A stretch of DNA of 64,000 bases, from the NCBI GenBank assembly GCA_003116995.1, contig BDSL01000147.1:1-64000 (forward strand). Direction: 5' to 3'. The stretch comes from Yamagishiella unicocca (lineage: Eukaryota; Chlorophyta; Chlorophyceae; Chlamydomonadales; Volvocaceae). The notes beneath the pieces are model-generated. The model was not told the origin of the DNA. It saw nothing but the letters and a program-made list of their open reading frames with translations, and searched no databases. The translations under genes were made by a program, and so were the position numbers. Of this stretch, positions 24,501-35,558 are shown piece after piece (the stretch's first letter is position 1; the number at the start of each line of letters is the position of its first letter).

Positions 24501-26641
24501 AGTGCCGTGCGTAGACCCAGAGCAGCAGACAGCATGTCGCCAGGGCTACCCGAATTTCCAGCGGACGGCCCCATAGCGCCATCCTCCAGTGGATACAGTG
24601 TGTGGTAGGGGCCGAGGCGGAACGGTAGTGACGCCGTTGATTCATCCGAGGACTCGTCGTGCCACTGCGGGCAGCGGTTCCAGGAATTGAACCGCGGTTC
24701 GACCACAATTGGATCGCGGAAACACCGAACGCCGAGTAGCCAAAGATATTGGGGTCAGTTAGGGAAAGGCGATGGTCCAAAGGTTATAGCCTTAGCATGC
24801 GCATCACGGTGGACTGAAGCGGCAACAGGCCACGGAACGCCCCTGGTCCTTTCTATGCAGAGAAAGACGAAACATAATTGAGGAGGACTAAACGATTTCT
24901 GGTTACCACTGTCACGACCATCTACCACAAGCCCAGGCCTAGCTAAGAGTAGCATATGCGCCCACTTGCACCCTACCAACGATACGCTCCAGGTCATGGC
25001 CAACCAAGCAAGAATCCCACCCGCGATTACCTGCGCCGCAGTCATATAGGCCCGGTGCTGTAGCTGCTGCCTTAGTCCCTCCTCCACAAAATGGAGACCC
25101 ATGTACGCACGGCCTGGGCCCGCAAGGTACATATCGCGTGACCTGTAAGCCGGCAAATGGCTGCCACCACCGGCCCCATAGGCCGCTATTGGCATCGGGG
25201 TCATATGGCCCATATGGGAACCGAAGCCTCCGCCCATCATGGCCCCTGTGCCAGGGTGGTGCATGCCGCCGCCACCCATGTATCCACCACCACCGCCGCC
25301 ACGGCCGCCCCGGCCACCGCGGCCTGGTACTGGTCCAGGGCTCCCGCTCGTAGGGCCACTGCTTCCAGGAGAGGGGGAAGGCCCACCGCGAACACCTCTC
25401 CCAGAGCCGCCGCCTGTACGCCCAGGCTGAAACTGACTGGGGGTCGCCGGTGCTCCCCCGCCACCACCGCCGCGGCCTCCACGACCGGCTGAGCCACGGC
25501 CTCCACTAGGGGCTGAAGACGATGATGATGCAGGTGCAGGGGGACATCCACTGCCGCCTCTGCATAACAAAACAGGAAAGCGTGCGCAAAGATGGATCAA
25601 AGATGTTTTCAGATAAAAATGCGGTGAATTCAAAGGACGCACACAACATAACTTAACAACGCGCATAATGCGCCTCTATCGGCCACGAATGGGGCAATAA
25701 TTAATGCCCCTCAGCTCAGAAACGGCTGACGAACAAAGATCACCTGGGCCACCTCACGACAGCTGCCGGTAAAGCCTGGGCTGCTCGCGTACAAGCCCCG
25801 ATGCCATTGCGAATAACCGGCACACCTGACACCAGCGCCGCTCGGCAGTACGCTGTCCACGCCGGCCGATGCATCCGCTCCCGACCTGCACAGGCATTGA
25901 GGAATGCCCAGCGCGGTTACAGGCACGTTCGCTGCGTTTTCCAAGCACCCAACACCCGACATCGTAAGAAGTTCCTACTGGGCGGGTATCTGCCGGTTAC
26001 ATGTGAGGGGTGCATGCGCATGTTGGGTCATTGCCCGCCCCCGACAACTAAAACCGCACTATGCGCTCGTGAAAGGGTTACGCGGCTGGCGTGGCCCACA
26101 CTTCCCTTCGCCCGTTTGCCTCACCCGCGCCCTCCTTTCGAGAGGCTATTATCGGGCTGCTTCGGCACAAAGGCTGCAGCGTTCGCTGCTAACTTCGTGG
26201 GTGCACCTCGGCCAGCACTACTGTGGCCTCCGGCGCCCGATTGACCGTGGCCTTGCAAGCCTCCTTTGCTCGCGGCATTGCTGCCACCTACATCCGCAGG
26301 GGCGTGGTCTTATGCGGAGAAGTGAGAATTGAATTCGTGCGGCAATTATGGCGCGTCCCGGACCGCCGCCTCGGACACAATATGTCGGACCTCAACTCAT
26401 GGTCTGCAGACACTTATTGCGGCACAGGTAGACACCACAATAACCCAGCGAAGGTCATCCTTGCACATCGGGCCAACTCACCAGGCACGAACGGCTGCGC
26501 CTTTAGAGCTGACTCTGGAAGGCTGCCGCTTGCTTGTGGAGACTTCGGCTGAGGCGATCCACCGGGAACGAAAGGCGCGGCGTGAACCTTGCTGACGAGG
26601 GAATTGCCGGCGGCAATTTCCAATTGACTGGGACCAGGCAT
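21513..26641 (-). CDS. PAN3: PAN3, regulatory subunit of the PAN2-PAN3 poly(A) nuclease
   Basis: PAN3 recruits the PAN2 exonuclease to poly(A)-binding protein and starts cytoplasmic mRNA deadenylation. Twelve exons, all in phase: 26482-26641, 26125-26287, 25826-25885, 25031-25559, 24437-24664, 24009-24245, 23568-23711, 23305-23424, 22539-22763, 22262-22369, 21897-22028, 21513-21665 (about 752 aa). Exons 1-2 hold three PAM2-like motifs ([33 protein letters not shown]). Exon 4 is RGG/Gly-rich and ends [16 protein letters not shown]. The pseudokinase follows: [66 protein letters not shown]. Then come [15 protein letters not shown], the coiled coil [18 protein letters not shown] and the C-terminal knob [17 protein letters not shown]. 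No N-terminal CCCH zinc finger was found. The last exon could end earlier, at a donor after YADVK (21582), with an unseen terminal exon. Exons 9-12 lie inside the duplicated block. Confidence 0.93.
22831..22906. repeat. 19-bp minisatellite in PAN3 intron 8, duplication breakpoint
   Basis: Four units of 19 bp (AATGCTGGATAGACAGGGC and variants) at 22831, 22850, 22869 and 22888. The duplication breakpoint falls at the first unit boundary: the left copy keeps unit 1 and then passes into satellite. Confidence 0.85.
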
Positions 26642-28055
26642 AGCGCCAGCACGCTGTCACCCGAACCTCAAACCTCCTCAATAGGCATCATATATTTCAA
26701 GTATGCCCGCTTTGCGAGGTGTCTTCTGAGTTCAACCACGTACTACGTTGAGTTGACGCAAGCAGTGCAATTTACCCAGCAGGCAATTTGAGGGAGGATA
26801 CAAGACAGCATAGGTTATTGGAGAGTAAAGAAGGATATTTGTACAACCTAAGCTTGACTGTTTCATCGAGCGGGGTGTCGTTGATTTTCGCAATCTCGGG
26901 TCTTCACTGCTTGACCATGCCCAGTACTCAATTCTGTACTGCCCACCCACAGAAGCTAACGGGCAAATGATAGCGTAATTTGCCGAATCGTAGCTGTCCA
27001 GGGGGATGCAAGTGTATGCCAGTTCTCTGCACAACTTCCTAATACCCGCTCACTCCCCCTCGCCAAGCGACGTGTCAGGAGCTGTCAACGAACAACGGAG
27101 GGGTGCTCATTGGGTCGGGTAATGTTGAACATGTCGCCAAACCTGAAACTGCCGGAACCACGGGTCAGAAACAGCGAAGGGTCAAGAAAAGGGTCTGCAA
27201 GGCCATGCCTCTCGCTCTACAACCACTCAGGGATCTCAGCTCTCAGGCTGAATTTCCTTCCCCCTGTAAATATATCAAGCAGGATTCCTGCCACTGTACC
27301 AGCTCGTATCGTGAAGAAATGTGAGGTTCGGAGTCTCCAATTCCAAACAGACAAATGTAGCAAACAAACGATCACCTAAAAAGCCGCAATAGCAGCAAAT
27401 GATTGGAGGGGTGCAGGGGAGCAGACCCAACGTCCAAGCAGACCCTATATCCCTTACTCATTTTCGACACCGTGGCACAAAATCACCGCACCACACTACC
27501 ATTCACTGAACTCCTGACCTGCCAGCTTTCTAAATGGACATAACTGCAAGCTTACTACAAAACCGAAGGAAATCAATCGACTGCCTAGGATACTTTTCAT
27601 TCACCACAACTAACGACCTAGCGCTTCGTTTGCTTGTGCTGGAGGCTGTGTGTGGCACGCTTGCGCGCTGCGAACGCTAGGAGAATGTCCTCCAGCCTCG
27701 ACGCCTGAATTCAAGTTCCTGTGACCTACTGCTGTGCATGTGCGGCAGCACGCCATGCAACATGGCAATGACACCTAAATCTTGCGCCAGTCATGTCCAT
27801 GACGCACGTCAGCCTAACTGTCCACAACATCTAAAAAGTTATGCTCTGCTCCTTCCGGCCATACCTCCCGTCATTAAGATCGCCGACCGCGCGCGTCTCG
27901 TTCACCTGGGGAGCATGGAGAGGCGCACCTTTTGGAGCAGCTACACGCCGCGTGTTTGCAAGTACGGCACTGCAGAATGCCGTGAACTATTAAACCTTGA
28001 AACCTACGAAGTGGCGTCTCTGTCCGGCAACGATTTTAGCCTCCTTAAGATTCCA
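26642..28055. other. Intergenic, PAN3 promoter side and CDKA 3' region
   Basis: About 1.4 kb between the PAN3 start and the CDKA stop, both on the minus strand. No convincing exon, RNA gene or repeat was seen. The open frame at 27738-28208 (plus) is antisense to the last CDKA exon. Confidence 0.5.
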
Positions 28056-30730
28056 TCAGTGCTGAATGCTGCCGCCCGGCTGAGCAGCTCGCATGTTCTC
28101 CCGGATTTCATCGAAGTATGGATGGTCCAGAGCAGCGCTTGCGGTAATCCTGCAATGTCAGGATTGGGCGCTGTAATTTCGGGGCGCATCAACAATAATT
28201 GGAGCTAATCCGCGTGGCTCCAATGCAACTCGAGTGGAGCTCGGAGCCCACATTTGATTACCGATTGATGCAAGATTACGGCGTCTAGGAACACAGGTTA
28301 TGTCGCCGAAACCTACAGGCATATCCCATCGGGCCGCCGCGCGCCAAATCATGTTTCCCTTGATGCATACCCTTCAATGCACGCTCTCACCTGTGCTGTG
28401 GGGTGTACACCAGCATACGCGCCAAGAGATCCACGCCCTCTCGGGGAAGCGTTGGTACTGCCGATGCCAGGTTCTGCGGACGCCATTTGGGAAACGTGTC
28501 CCTGTAGTCAGGCAGGGCGGAGCAGCCCGACCACATGCTTTCGTCGGGCGTGCCCAGCAACTGGAAGATCTTGTACAGCTGGTCAATTTCCTGGCAGAGG
28601 GCAAGGGGGGAAGGAATGGGAACGTACCATGTAGGAGACTGGCGCGGACGACTGACGGGAATGACTATCCTATGCCGAATCTACAGCAAACGGTTGTGCA
28701 GAGCCTCATTTCAGGAAATGACCTGGCAAGCTACACGCCGGCGTACAATACGAACCATAATGTTTTTTGACGCTGGCGCAAAACCAGGTGTTCCTAGCCA
28801 TATTGCACGTGGGCAATGCAGCCGAGAGCCCGTAGCACATTACGGACTAGCGGGATATCCGCGGAATTGTGGTTTGATAGCACGTCTGACGGGAGCCCTG
28901 GAACATCCTCGACACTCGAGCCCTTAGTGTGCATGGAATGATGCTGTGTTGCTGAAACTATGCGCGTATTAGACATCCTGCGCAGATATTCCAGTCTGTA
29001 ATCGCTTTTTTTGACCATATTGGACACAGATTCGTTGATGAAGTTGAAGGTGTTGGTGACCGCGTAAAAAATGGGTTTGGGTCCTTCTGCCACCAAGATA
29101 CCAGAACCGAACCTACCGAGTCACCGGGAAATAGAGGTTTGTTGTTGACCATCTCCGCGAAGATACAACCGATGGACCAGATGTCCACGGGCGTGGAGTA
29201 AGTTTTGCTGCCCAACAGGATCTCCGGCGCGCGGTACCACAGGGTTACAACCTGCGTGCAAAACGAGCAGACGACGTGCTGAGCATCCAATATGAGTGGC
29301 ATCCGTTATATTCAGTCAAACCTGCAAAACTACCTGGAAATGCACCATGGTTGTATTTGTACTGAAATGCTAGAGTTTGCCTACAGTAAATCCCTTCGAA
29401 TACGCCCACGCCAGGACTTAGGAGCCAGGAAGACGTACGCTAGTGCATGGCACATGAATGCCAAATCAGGGATATGGCACTAGGTGAGGGAATCAGAAGC
29501 TCCGCCGTTAGACCGCCCCGCGTCAGAAGATGCCATATTTTTTTTATAAATTCGCAAACGCAAGCGAACGTGTTCCTCAATAACAAACAAGAGTACGCCT
29601 TCCCTGGGTGATGTATTCGGACCTAAGCCAGCCGCATGCAGTAATTCCCATACCCGTTGGCACAACACCCCCTCAAGGCCCCTGCGTATAGATGCCACAT
29701 CTGCGACCGATATGGCCCACTCACTTCGTGCGTGTACGCGCGCACGGGTATACCGAACGCCCGCGCGAGACCGAAGTCCGCAAGCTTGAGCTGGTTTCGT
29801 GAGCGATCGATAAGCAGGTTCTGCGGCTTCAGGTCGCGATGCAATATCCTGTTTGGCGCAGCGAGTAGAGCCGTGAATTCAGTGCTTTACCCGAAAGCTA
29901 TGAACCACGATGGGGTTGTGCGGGTCCAAGGGCAACAATCAGCTCCCACTTCCAAACACCTGCACGCAGAAGCCCTGCCGCGTCTCTGGGACTCGCGTTG
30001 GTGCTCTAGCGTCATCCTTGGTACACAGAGCACGTAATAAAGTGCCCCTGTCTGAAACCCTCACCGCCTGGAGTGGCAAAATGCAATGCCGCTTAACATC
30101 TGCCACATGTAGACCTGCGAACAAGGATGGGTTCCGCGGGAAAACGGACTAGGTTGTTGACAAATCCTAAAATGCGTATCCTTCACCTACGCTTCAACCA
30201 AACCTTTGTCTGCTCGCACCTTGATGAGACGCAGGTTTTTATTGAAGGGTGCGGCGTCCATTTGCTTCTTTAAGTCCAAATCTAGGTACTCGAACACCAG
30301 GTACAGGCGCCGATCGCTGTATAACACATCATACAACCTGCAAACCGTGTTTGGCCACGTCAAAGCGTGCAATATGATATGGCGCAGCGGCCATAACAAG
30401 CGACGCTCGTGAACTTCTTCGCCTTCGGCCCACCTCACGACATTGTCGTGGCGCAGCTCCTTAAGGAACGAAATCTCCCGGATGGCAGTGCTGGGTACGC
30501 CTTCGTCCTCTTGCTCCAGACGAATCTTCTTGAGCGCGACGATTTCGTTTGTGTAGCGGTCCCGAGCTTTGAAAACAACCCCGTAGGTTCCTTCTCCTGC
30601 CCGCTCGAGCCTCTCATACTGCGTTGTTCATGAAAGTCCTCCGAGTGTTACGTTGCGAGCTGCAGCAGACCGGGCTGTGAACATTTTAGCGTCGGCGGCA
30701 TATGACGCAGGCGCAACTCGCCTTGTCCAT
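28056..30730 (-). CDS. CDKA: CDKA, cdc2-type cyclin-dependent kinase
   Basis: Serine/threonine kinase that drives the cell cycle with cyclin partners. Eight exons in phase: 30722-30730, 30434-30618, 30220-30337, 30065-30114, 29725-29848, 29117-29251, 28391-28590, 28056-28149, giving 304 aa, the usual CDKA length. Visible motifs: glycine loop GEGTYGVVF with the inhibitory Thr-Tyr pair, catalytic lysine in VALKKIR, cyclin-binding helix [16 protein letters not shown], catalytic loop [17 protein letters not shown], activation-loop threonine in [32 protein letters not shown], and the end [19 protein letters not shown] marks the CDKA/Cdc2 class, not plant-type CDKB. The start exon encodes only Met-Asp-Lys and is followed by a GC-AG intron (AAG|GCGAGT); this exon is inferred from family fit. 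The other exons are firm. Confidence 0.95.
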
Positions 30731-31972
30731 AACTAGACCAGGCCCTGCTGTTGAGAGGCCGCCTAGCGGCCCCCGCACAGTTGCGGCCAGTTTGCTGCGC
30801 GTTGGTTGGTTGGCGTTAACGCGAACTCCCAAGCAAAATGCAAGGAGATAAGGACCAAAGGATGTGCAAGATATATGCTCAAGGTGTAGGATGCCTGGTC
30901 TAAGGTCAGTTTGCGAGCAAATGATGAGTTCTGATGATCCTTCTTTCCCGCGCTATTAGTACGGTGCAGTGACTGCTGTGAGTTCTGACCTTAACTGCGT
31001 CTTTTGCGAAAGGTCCAGTTGAGATGTATATTATAGAGTTGATGATGACCAAGTGCATCTACAGAAGGATTCATTGTAGTAATGGGTTTTTTCTCGTCCA
31101 GGCCGCTTCCATCGCTTCCACCTTGCCAACCTTGCACAGGGTTCCCTGTGTTCCTCATCCCGCCATATCCCGCCTCGAGGCGTCGCGTCCCTACATCGGA
31201 TTCTCTTTGCCCTTGCGATGGACCCTAGCCATGTATCTTTGGCAACAGGGTTATGTGGCTTCAGTTGAAGAGCCGTGTGAAACACCGTCCGACATCGTCT
31301 TACTGCACAGGACTTCACTTGCAGGCACCTTAGCAAAGCGGTGTCCGACGGTGAACAGGATAGTCACCATCGCCGAGTAGGCGCATGACAGCCCGAACAA
31401 CCCACGCTGGACGTGAAGGTAACTGCATCCCTCTGCATTAGGCTGCATCCCCTTCCGTAATTTGTCCCTATGCTGGATGGCTAGCCGTCCAAAGTTTCTA
31501 TTGGCGGCTAAAGAACAGGAACACACAGTAAGCGCTGGGGTAGGGGGAAAACCGTAAGAACTACACAACGTTTGCTGCCGTCCATTCCCAAAAGAACGTG
31601 AACGAGGTGCCGGACCGCAGCTAATAGGATTTGTTAATGTTGCCTTTAAGAGCTCCGCCTACTAGTAATTGTCAACCAAGCTGCCATGCGGTAATGGCCT
31701 GGCTACACCACGACAGTCCGAGTACATGACTTGGTGCGCTCAAGCGTGCAGTGCTCGCCCAAAGCAACCCGAACACATTTCTGGAGGCGACAAGACCATC
31801 TTTGGTGCGCTCCCTGTACCACTGGGCAAGCCTAATTCGGCCCAACCACTGCCAATTAGCACCAGCCGAACCCAACGCCACGGTTCGCCCGTCGCTGAAT
31901 AGCTTAGTTTACTCCATGCGACCTTCAAGAGGCAACCAAAAAACATTAGCTATTCGCACTTCAAGCCAGTGC
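30731..31972. other. Intergenic, CDKA upstream and SNRNP27 3' region
   Basis: About 1.2 kb between two minus-strand genes. It should hold the CDKA promoter and the SNRNP27 3' UTR. Only short frames without family resemblance are present; no clear TGTAA for SNRNP27 was found. Confidence 0.5.
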
Positions 31973-33522
31973 CTAATCAGGGCGGTACTTCTCGCCGCTC
32001 TTCTCTGCAGGCAGGGGTCGATTGAAGCCGCCCTTGCGGTTCATATACTGGCGTGCTGTGCGAAGTGTTGTGGTACGGGTGCCAGATAGCTTGGCCGCGG
32101 CGTCTTCAACCTCTTTGCCCTTGGTTGTATCGAAGGTAAAAGGAATGCCCATCGCCTGCGACAGGCAACAAGGGAGTTCACAGCAAGGCTTAAAGATGGA
32201 AATTGCGCCGGCCCGGCTGAACACCAGGTAATCCAGTGTCTTAACCCCCCCACACACACGAGCGCCCGGCTCACCTGCATCATTGCAATCTCCTCAGGCG
32301 TAATGTCGGCATCTAGGTTAACTGCGGGTGCCTCCTCCTGGCCAACCCCGTCCGTGCCGTCCTCCGAACCCTTGCCCCCACCCGAGGAGCCGCCGCGTCC
32401 ACGGCTCTTGCTGCTATGGCGGCTCTTGTCATAATCGCTGCCGCGATCGCGGTTCCTCTCGCGCTCCCGTTCACGGCCTTTGCCGTCACGCCTACATTAA
32501 TCACACGGCCAGTGCAATGTCGTCGCCACAATGGTATCCCGCGTCACAAGATAGCTGACTGGAAGAAGCATGTAAAAATGGGTTTTGGAACGTGCCACTG
32601 GAACATGCAATGATCATTGCAAATCGGCCACTTTCACGACATCGTACTCCCCCCCCGACTACCCTTACACTTGCCCGCACCTGTCTCGCGAGCGGGACCG
32701 TGAACGGCCCTCGTCACTACGGCTGCGACGACGCTTGCGATCGCGACTCTCATCCTCGCGGTCTCTACCGCGTTCCCGGTCTCGTTCCCGGTCTCGTTCC
32801 CGGTCGCGAACATCACGACGCTGCAACCAGGTGCACAACGTGAGCAACGTGCAGCAAAATTCACCGAGGATGCCGCGAATGAGTGCAAGGGCATGACTGC
32901 ATTGACATGTGCGGCAGTGAAAAGGAAGCCCTGAGAACCCATTGACAACAACATACCCGAATGGAGCTCGGGGGCGAATTTAACAAGTGTGCTGTACGTC
33001 GTGGTGCGCATCTTGTCACGGGTGCAGAAGGGAGGATGATACACCAAGATAGCTTGGCAAGGATGATGAGTAAAAGGCGAATGCTCATTACTGAAAGGAC
33101 GTGAGGAGGGGCCGTGGTGCATATAGAAACGTAGATGGCACGCCGTGGGTGCCCGCCTATGTAATCCGTTGCTGCTAACGCCACATGGCGGTGCCCCAGT
33201 GTCAAACTCCCTCTTTGGCGCGAGGGCGATTTAGGTTGATATCCGAGAAGTGAACCATAACTTGTAGCGCCTGGGACGTCACAGTATGCCAAGCTGAAAC
33301 CCTTTGCTCAGCAACTTTCGGTCCCCTCACCTTCCGATCTCTGTCCCGGTCCTTGTCCCGGTCCTTGTCCCGGTCTGTGCGACGGTCTCGGTCTCGATCT
33401 CCTCGATCATGGTCGCGGTCGGTATCCCCAGCGCGTTCTACACGCCGATCGCCCCGTTCTCGATCGCCACTGCGGTCGTAGTCACGGAAACGCTCCCGCT
33501 CTCGGTCCTCGTCACGGCCCAT
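31973..33522 (-). CDS. SNRNP27: SNRNP27, U4/U6.U5 tri-snRNP 27 kDa protein
   Basis: Small nuclear spliceosome protein of the tri-snRNP. Four exons in phase: 33331-33522, 32681-32820, 32275-32491, 31973-32155; 243 aa. The first two exons encode long Arg-Asp/Arg-Glu and Arg-Ser runs (RDKDRDKDRDRDR, SRSRSRDR). The family signature is at the C-terminus: EEIAMMQ, then GIPFTFDTTKGKEVED, and QYMNRKGGFNRPLP close to the end. The MNRKGGFNRPL string is diagnostic. Human SNRNP27 is shorter (155 aa), the difference being mainly the RD/RS arm. The chosen start is the ATG beginning MGRDEDRER; an in-frame ATG at 33573 would add 17 residues. Confidence 0.92.
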
Positions 33523-33978
33523 GTTTTTCACCCGGAGCTCAGGGTCAAGTTTGGTGCGCAGAACCTCAGGCACTGCGCCAACGGCGATTGGGGCAAGCTG
33601 GTGATTTTAACGCCGCTGTGGGACGGCTGGCTGCTGCAGCTGCTGCTTGACTGAGCTGCACTGCTGCTGTTTATTGCAGCTGGCCGCGTACTCCAAGCGG
33701 TTGTTTTGGTGTTCCTGATGCTTGCTGGCTCACGCTTGGGCCTTGCCGGTAAGGGAGCCTGCGGAACGCAGGACGTTGCCAAGGAAGTGAAGGGCTCGAC
33801 ACTGTTGGACAGCCGGTGCAATCCGCCAATATCGATGATTACGGATGCGCAATTGTAATGACCAATTAGGCATTGTCAGCCAGCCAAGTCACAATTGCGG
33901 TTCAGCGGTAGATTAGCAACACATTCTTCACTCCCAACTGCACGAAACGTATACCAGCAAACCCCTGCGGCTTTAGCC
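33523..33978. other. Intergenic, SNRNP27 upstream and COA6 3' region
   Basis: 456 bp between two minus-strand genes, with CAG/CTG-rich stretches near 33640-33680. No exon was recognised. Confidence 0.5.
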
Positions 33979-34924
33979 TTAATGAAACACACCTGCAGCC
34001 CGATCCGCAGCACGACTAATGGTAGATGCAAGATACTTGGCCCGCCGTGCGTTGGCCTCCTGCAAGTCGTCGAAATGTTTCAACTGCAAGGAAGGAAGGG
34101 ACACGTACCAGAGCTTCATGGCGGCGTGGAGCAAACGCGCACAGCGCGACAGTCACGTCATCCCTTCATGTAGGAGGAGTAGGAATGGGCCAGCAGGTAC
34201 CTTACGATGCACACCCAAACGAAACATGATGGTCACTCCAACGACACTAAGCCTCCACGTAGTTTACCCCGCAATGCCGAGCTTGAAACGGCAACAACGA
34301 AGACAGTAATCAGTAGCTTGCATTTAGGGAAGTTCCATATAATGCACCCTGCCCTCATCCCCCGTCCACTCCTCTTCTGCGCTCCCACACCAGACCGTTC
34401 GTGCCTATGCTATGCAGCGAAGAGCCGTTCCTGGCCCCCCGCAGGGCCGCATGGTTCCTCTGAAAGGACCGCCCGAAGGGGATTCCGACAGATCCCTAGG
34501 ATCACTGGCGGCCCATGGAGCGCTAAACGGCTCGCCTAAGAATCCCGCGGCGGCTGCCATGCTAGAGCTCGCCACAGGCAGCAGTCATGAGCTTACGGAG
34601 CAATTGCTCGGCAGGACGGGCAGATCTAAAGTGTAATGTCAGCATGGAGGACAACATCTTACCCAGCTGGCAGGACAATCGCCCTCGAACTGCTGCCGCA
34701 GAAGCTTGCACTTGGCCGGCACCGGCGTGCCAGGCGCAAAGTCCACGCCTTGTTCCCGCACGCAGGAGTAAAACGCGTCTCTGGACTGTGTTACCGACAA
34801 AAATGGTACATGATCAAAAAGCGACGCAAACTATGCGGCAACGGGCTATGACGGCCCTCACCAAGTGACACGCCTTCCGTGCAGCTTTCGAAACGATGGC
34901 CGAAGAAGCCTCCACAACTGACAT
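33979..34924 (-). CDS. COA6: COA6-like cytochrome c oxidase assembly factor
   Basis: COA6 is a small intermembrane-space protein needed for copper delivery to COX2 during complex IV assembly. Three exons in phase: 34862-34924, 34663-34785, 33979-34083, giving 96 aa. The cysteines match the family exactly: a CX9C pair (C-HLSRDAFYS-C) and a CX10C pair (C-KLLRQQFEGD-C), followed by PASW and KHFDD, as in the CPxxWVxxF ending of known COA6 proteins. The splice sites are canonical (TTG|GTGAGG, TGG|GTAAGA; acceptors ACACAG and TTGCAG). The second intron is long (579 bp) and holds an open plus-strand frame. COX6B also has paired cysteines, but the CX9C-CX10C spacing and the Trp position favour COA6. 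Confidence 0.88.
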
Positions 34925-35558
34925 AGGGCACTCGGTATACTTTGGTGCACTGATACAATGCCGTAGCTGACGCGAAAGCAGATTGATAATAGATACAACC
35001 TAGCCCTTCAGCAAATCTACTCAAGGCGAACGCAATTGGGTATTACGGAGATGAATTGTACATGGTGGCAATGAACGGGGGTATTCCGGAGCTGAATTGT
35101 ACATGGTGGCAAGTTCTCAACGCGTCGTGTATACGGCACATTCATCGGGCATACCTCAATTTACAGCCCTGGTGACTTGGGCAGACTACAGTTTCTGTAC
35201 AAAAACCAATCCTCCATTGTGCGCAGCATAGAGATGGCAAGTGTTGATACGTTGAGGTGCATGGCATGTGCTGTGCTGGTGCCTCTGTACGACGGCGCGT
35301 GGCAGCGCGTGGTAAACGCGGGTCAGGCTCGATTACTTCCTTCGTGTACTATGTGTCTAGGCTGTTACTGCCTGTATAATTTATATCCCATTCTGGGTAC
35401 CTAAACCAAACATATGCCCCTCCATCCAACGTCATAATAGTATTTACCACACTGCCTTACCTGGGTTATTTGGACCGATACGTCCTGCCTCTGTCGTAAT
35501 TTGTTGTGGCGTTGAGTCAACCAGAAGGTTATACCCACAAGCGACATGCCCTTGAAAG
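34925..35558. other. Intergenic between divergent COA6 and the next plus gene
   Basis: Presumed promoter region for COA6 (minus) and the unrecognised gene to the right (plus), perhaps also holding that gene's first exons. It contains a two-copy 41-bp direct repeat at 35040-35112. Confidence 0.5.
35040..35112. repeat. Two-copy 41-bp direct repeat
   Basis: GTATTACGGAGATGAATTGT... (35040-35071) recurs at 35081-35112 with two changes; both copies end GTACATGGTGGCAA. It sits between divergent genes, so it may be a duplicated regulatory element or simply a local duplication. Confidence 0.8.

Noticed and set aside
25157..25492. Plus-strand His/Ala/Thr-rich frame
   Set aside because: Antisense of the Gly/Arg-rich PAN3 exon 4.
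24755..25666. A single 303-codon minus-strand gene with Gly-rich repeats
   Set aside because: This is PAN3 exon 4 (25031-25559) read through into flanking introns; splice sites and neighbouring exons show the true limits.
32585..32896. Plus-strand Arg/Ser-rich frame resembling a splicing factor
   Set aside because: It is the complement of the RD/RS-coding exon of SNRNP27 on the minus strand.
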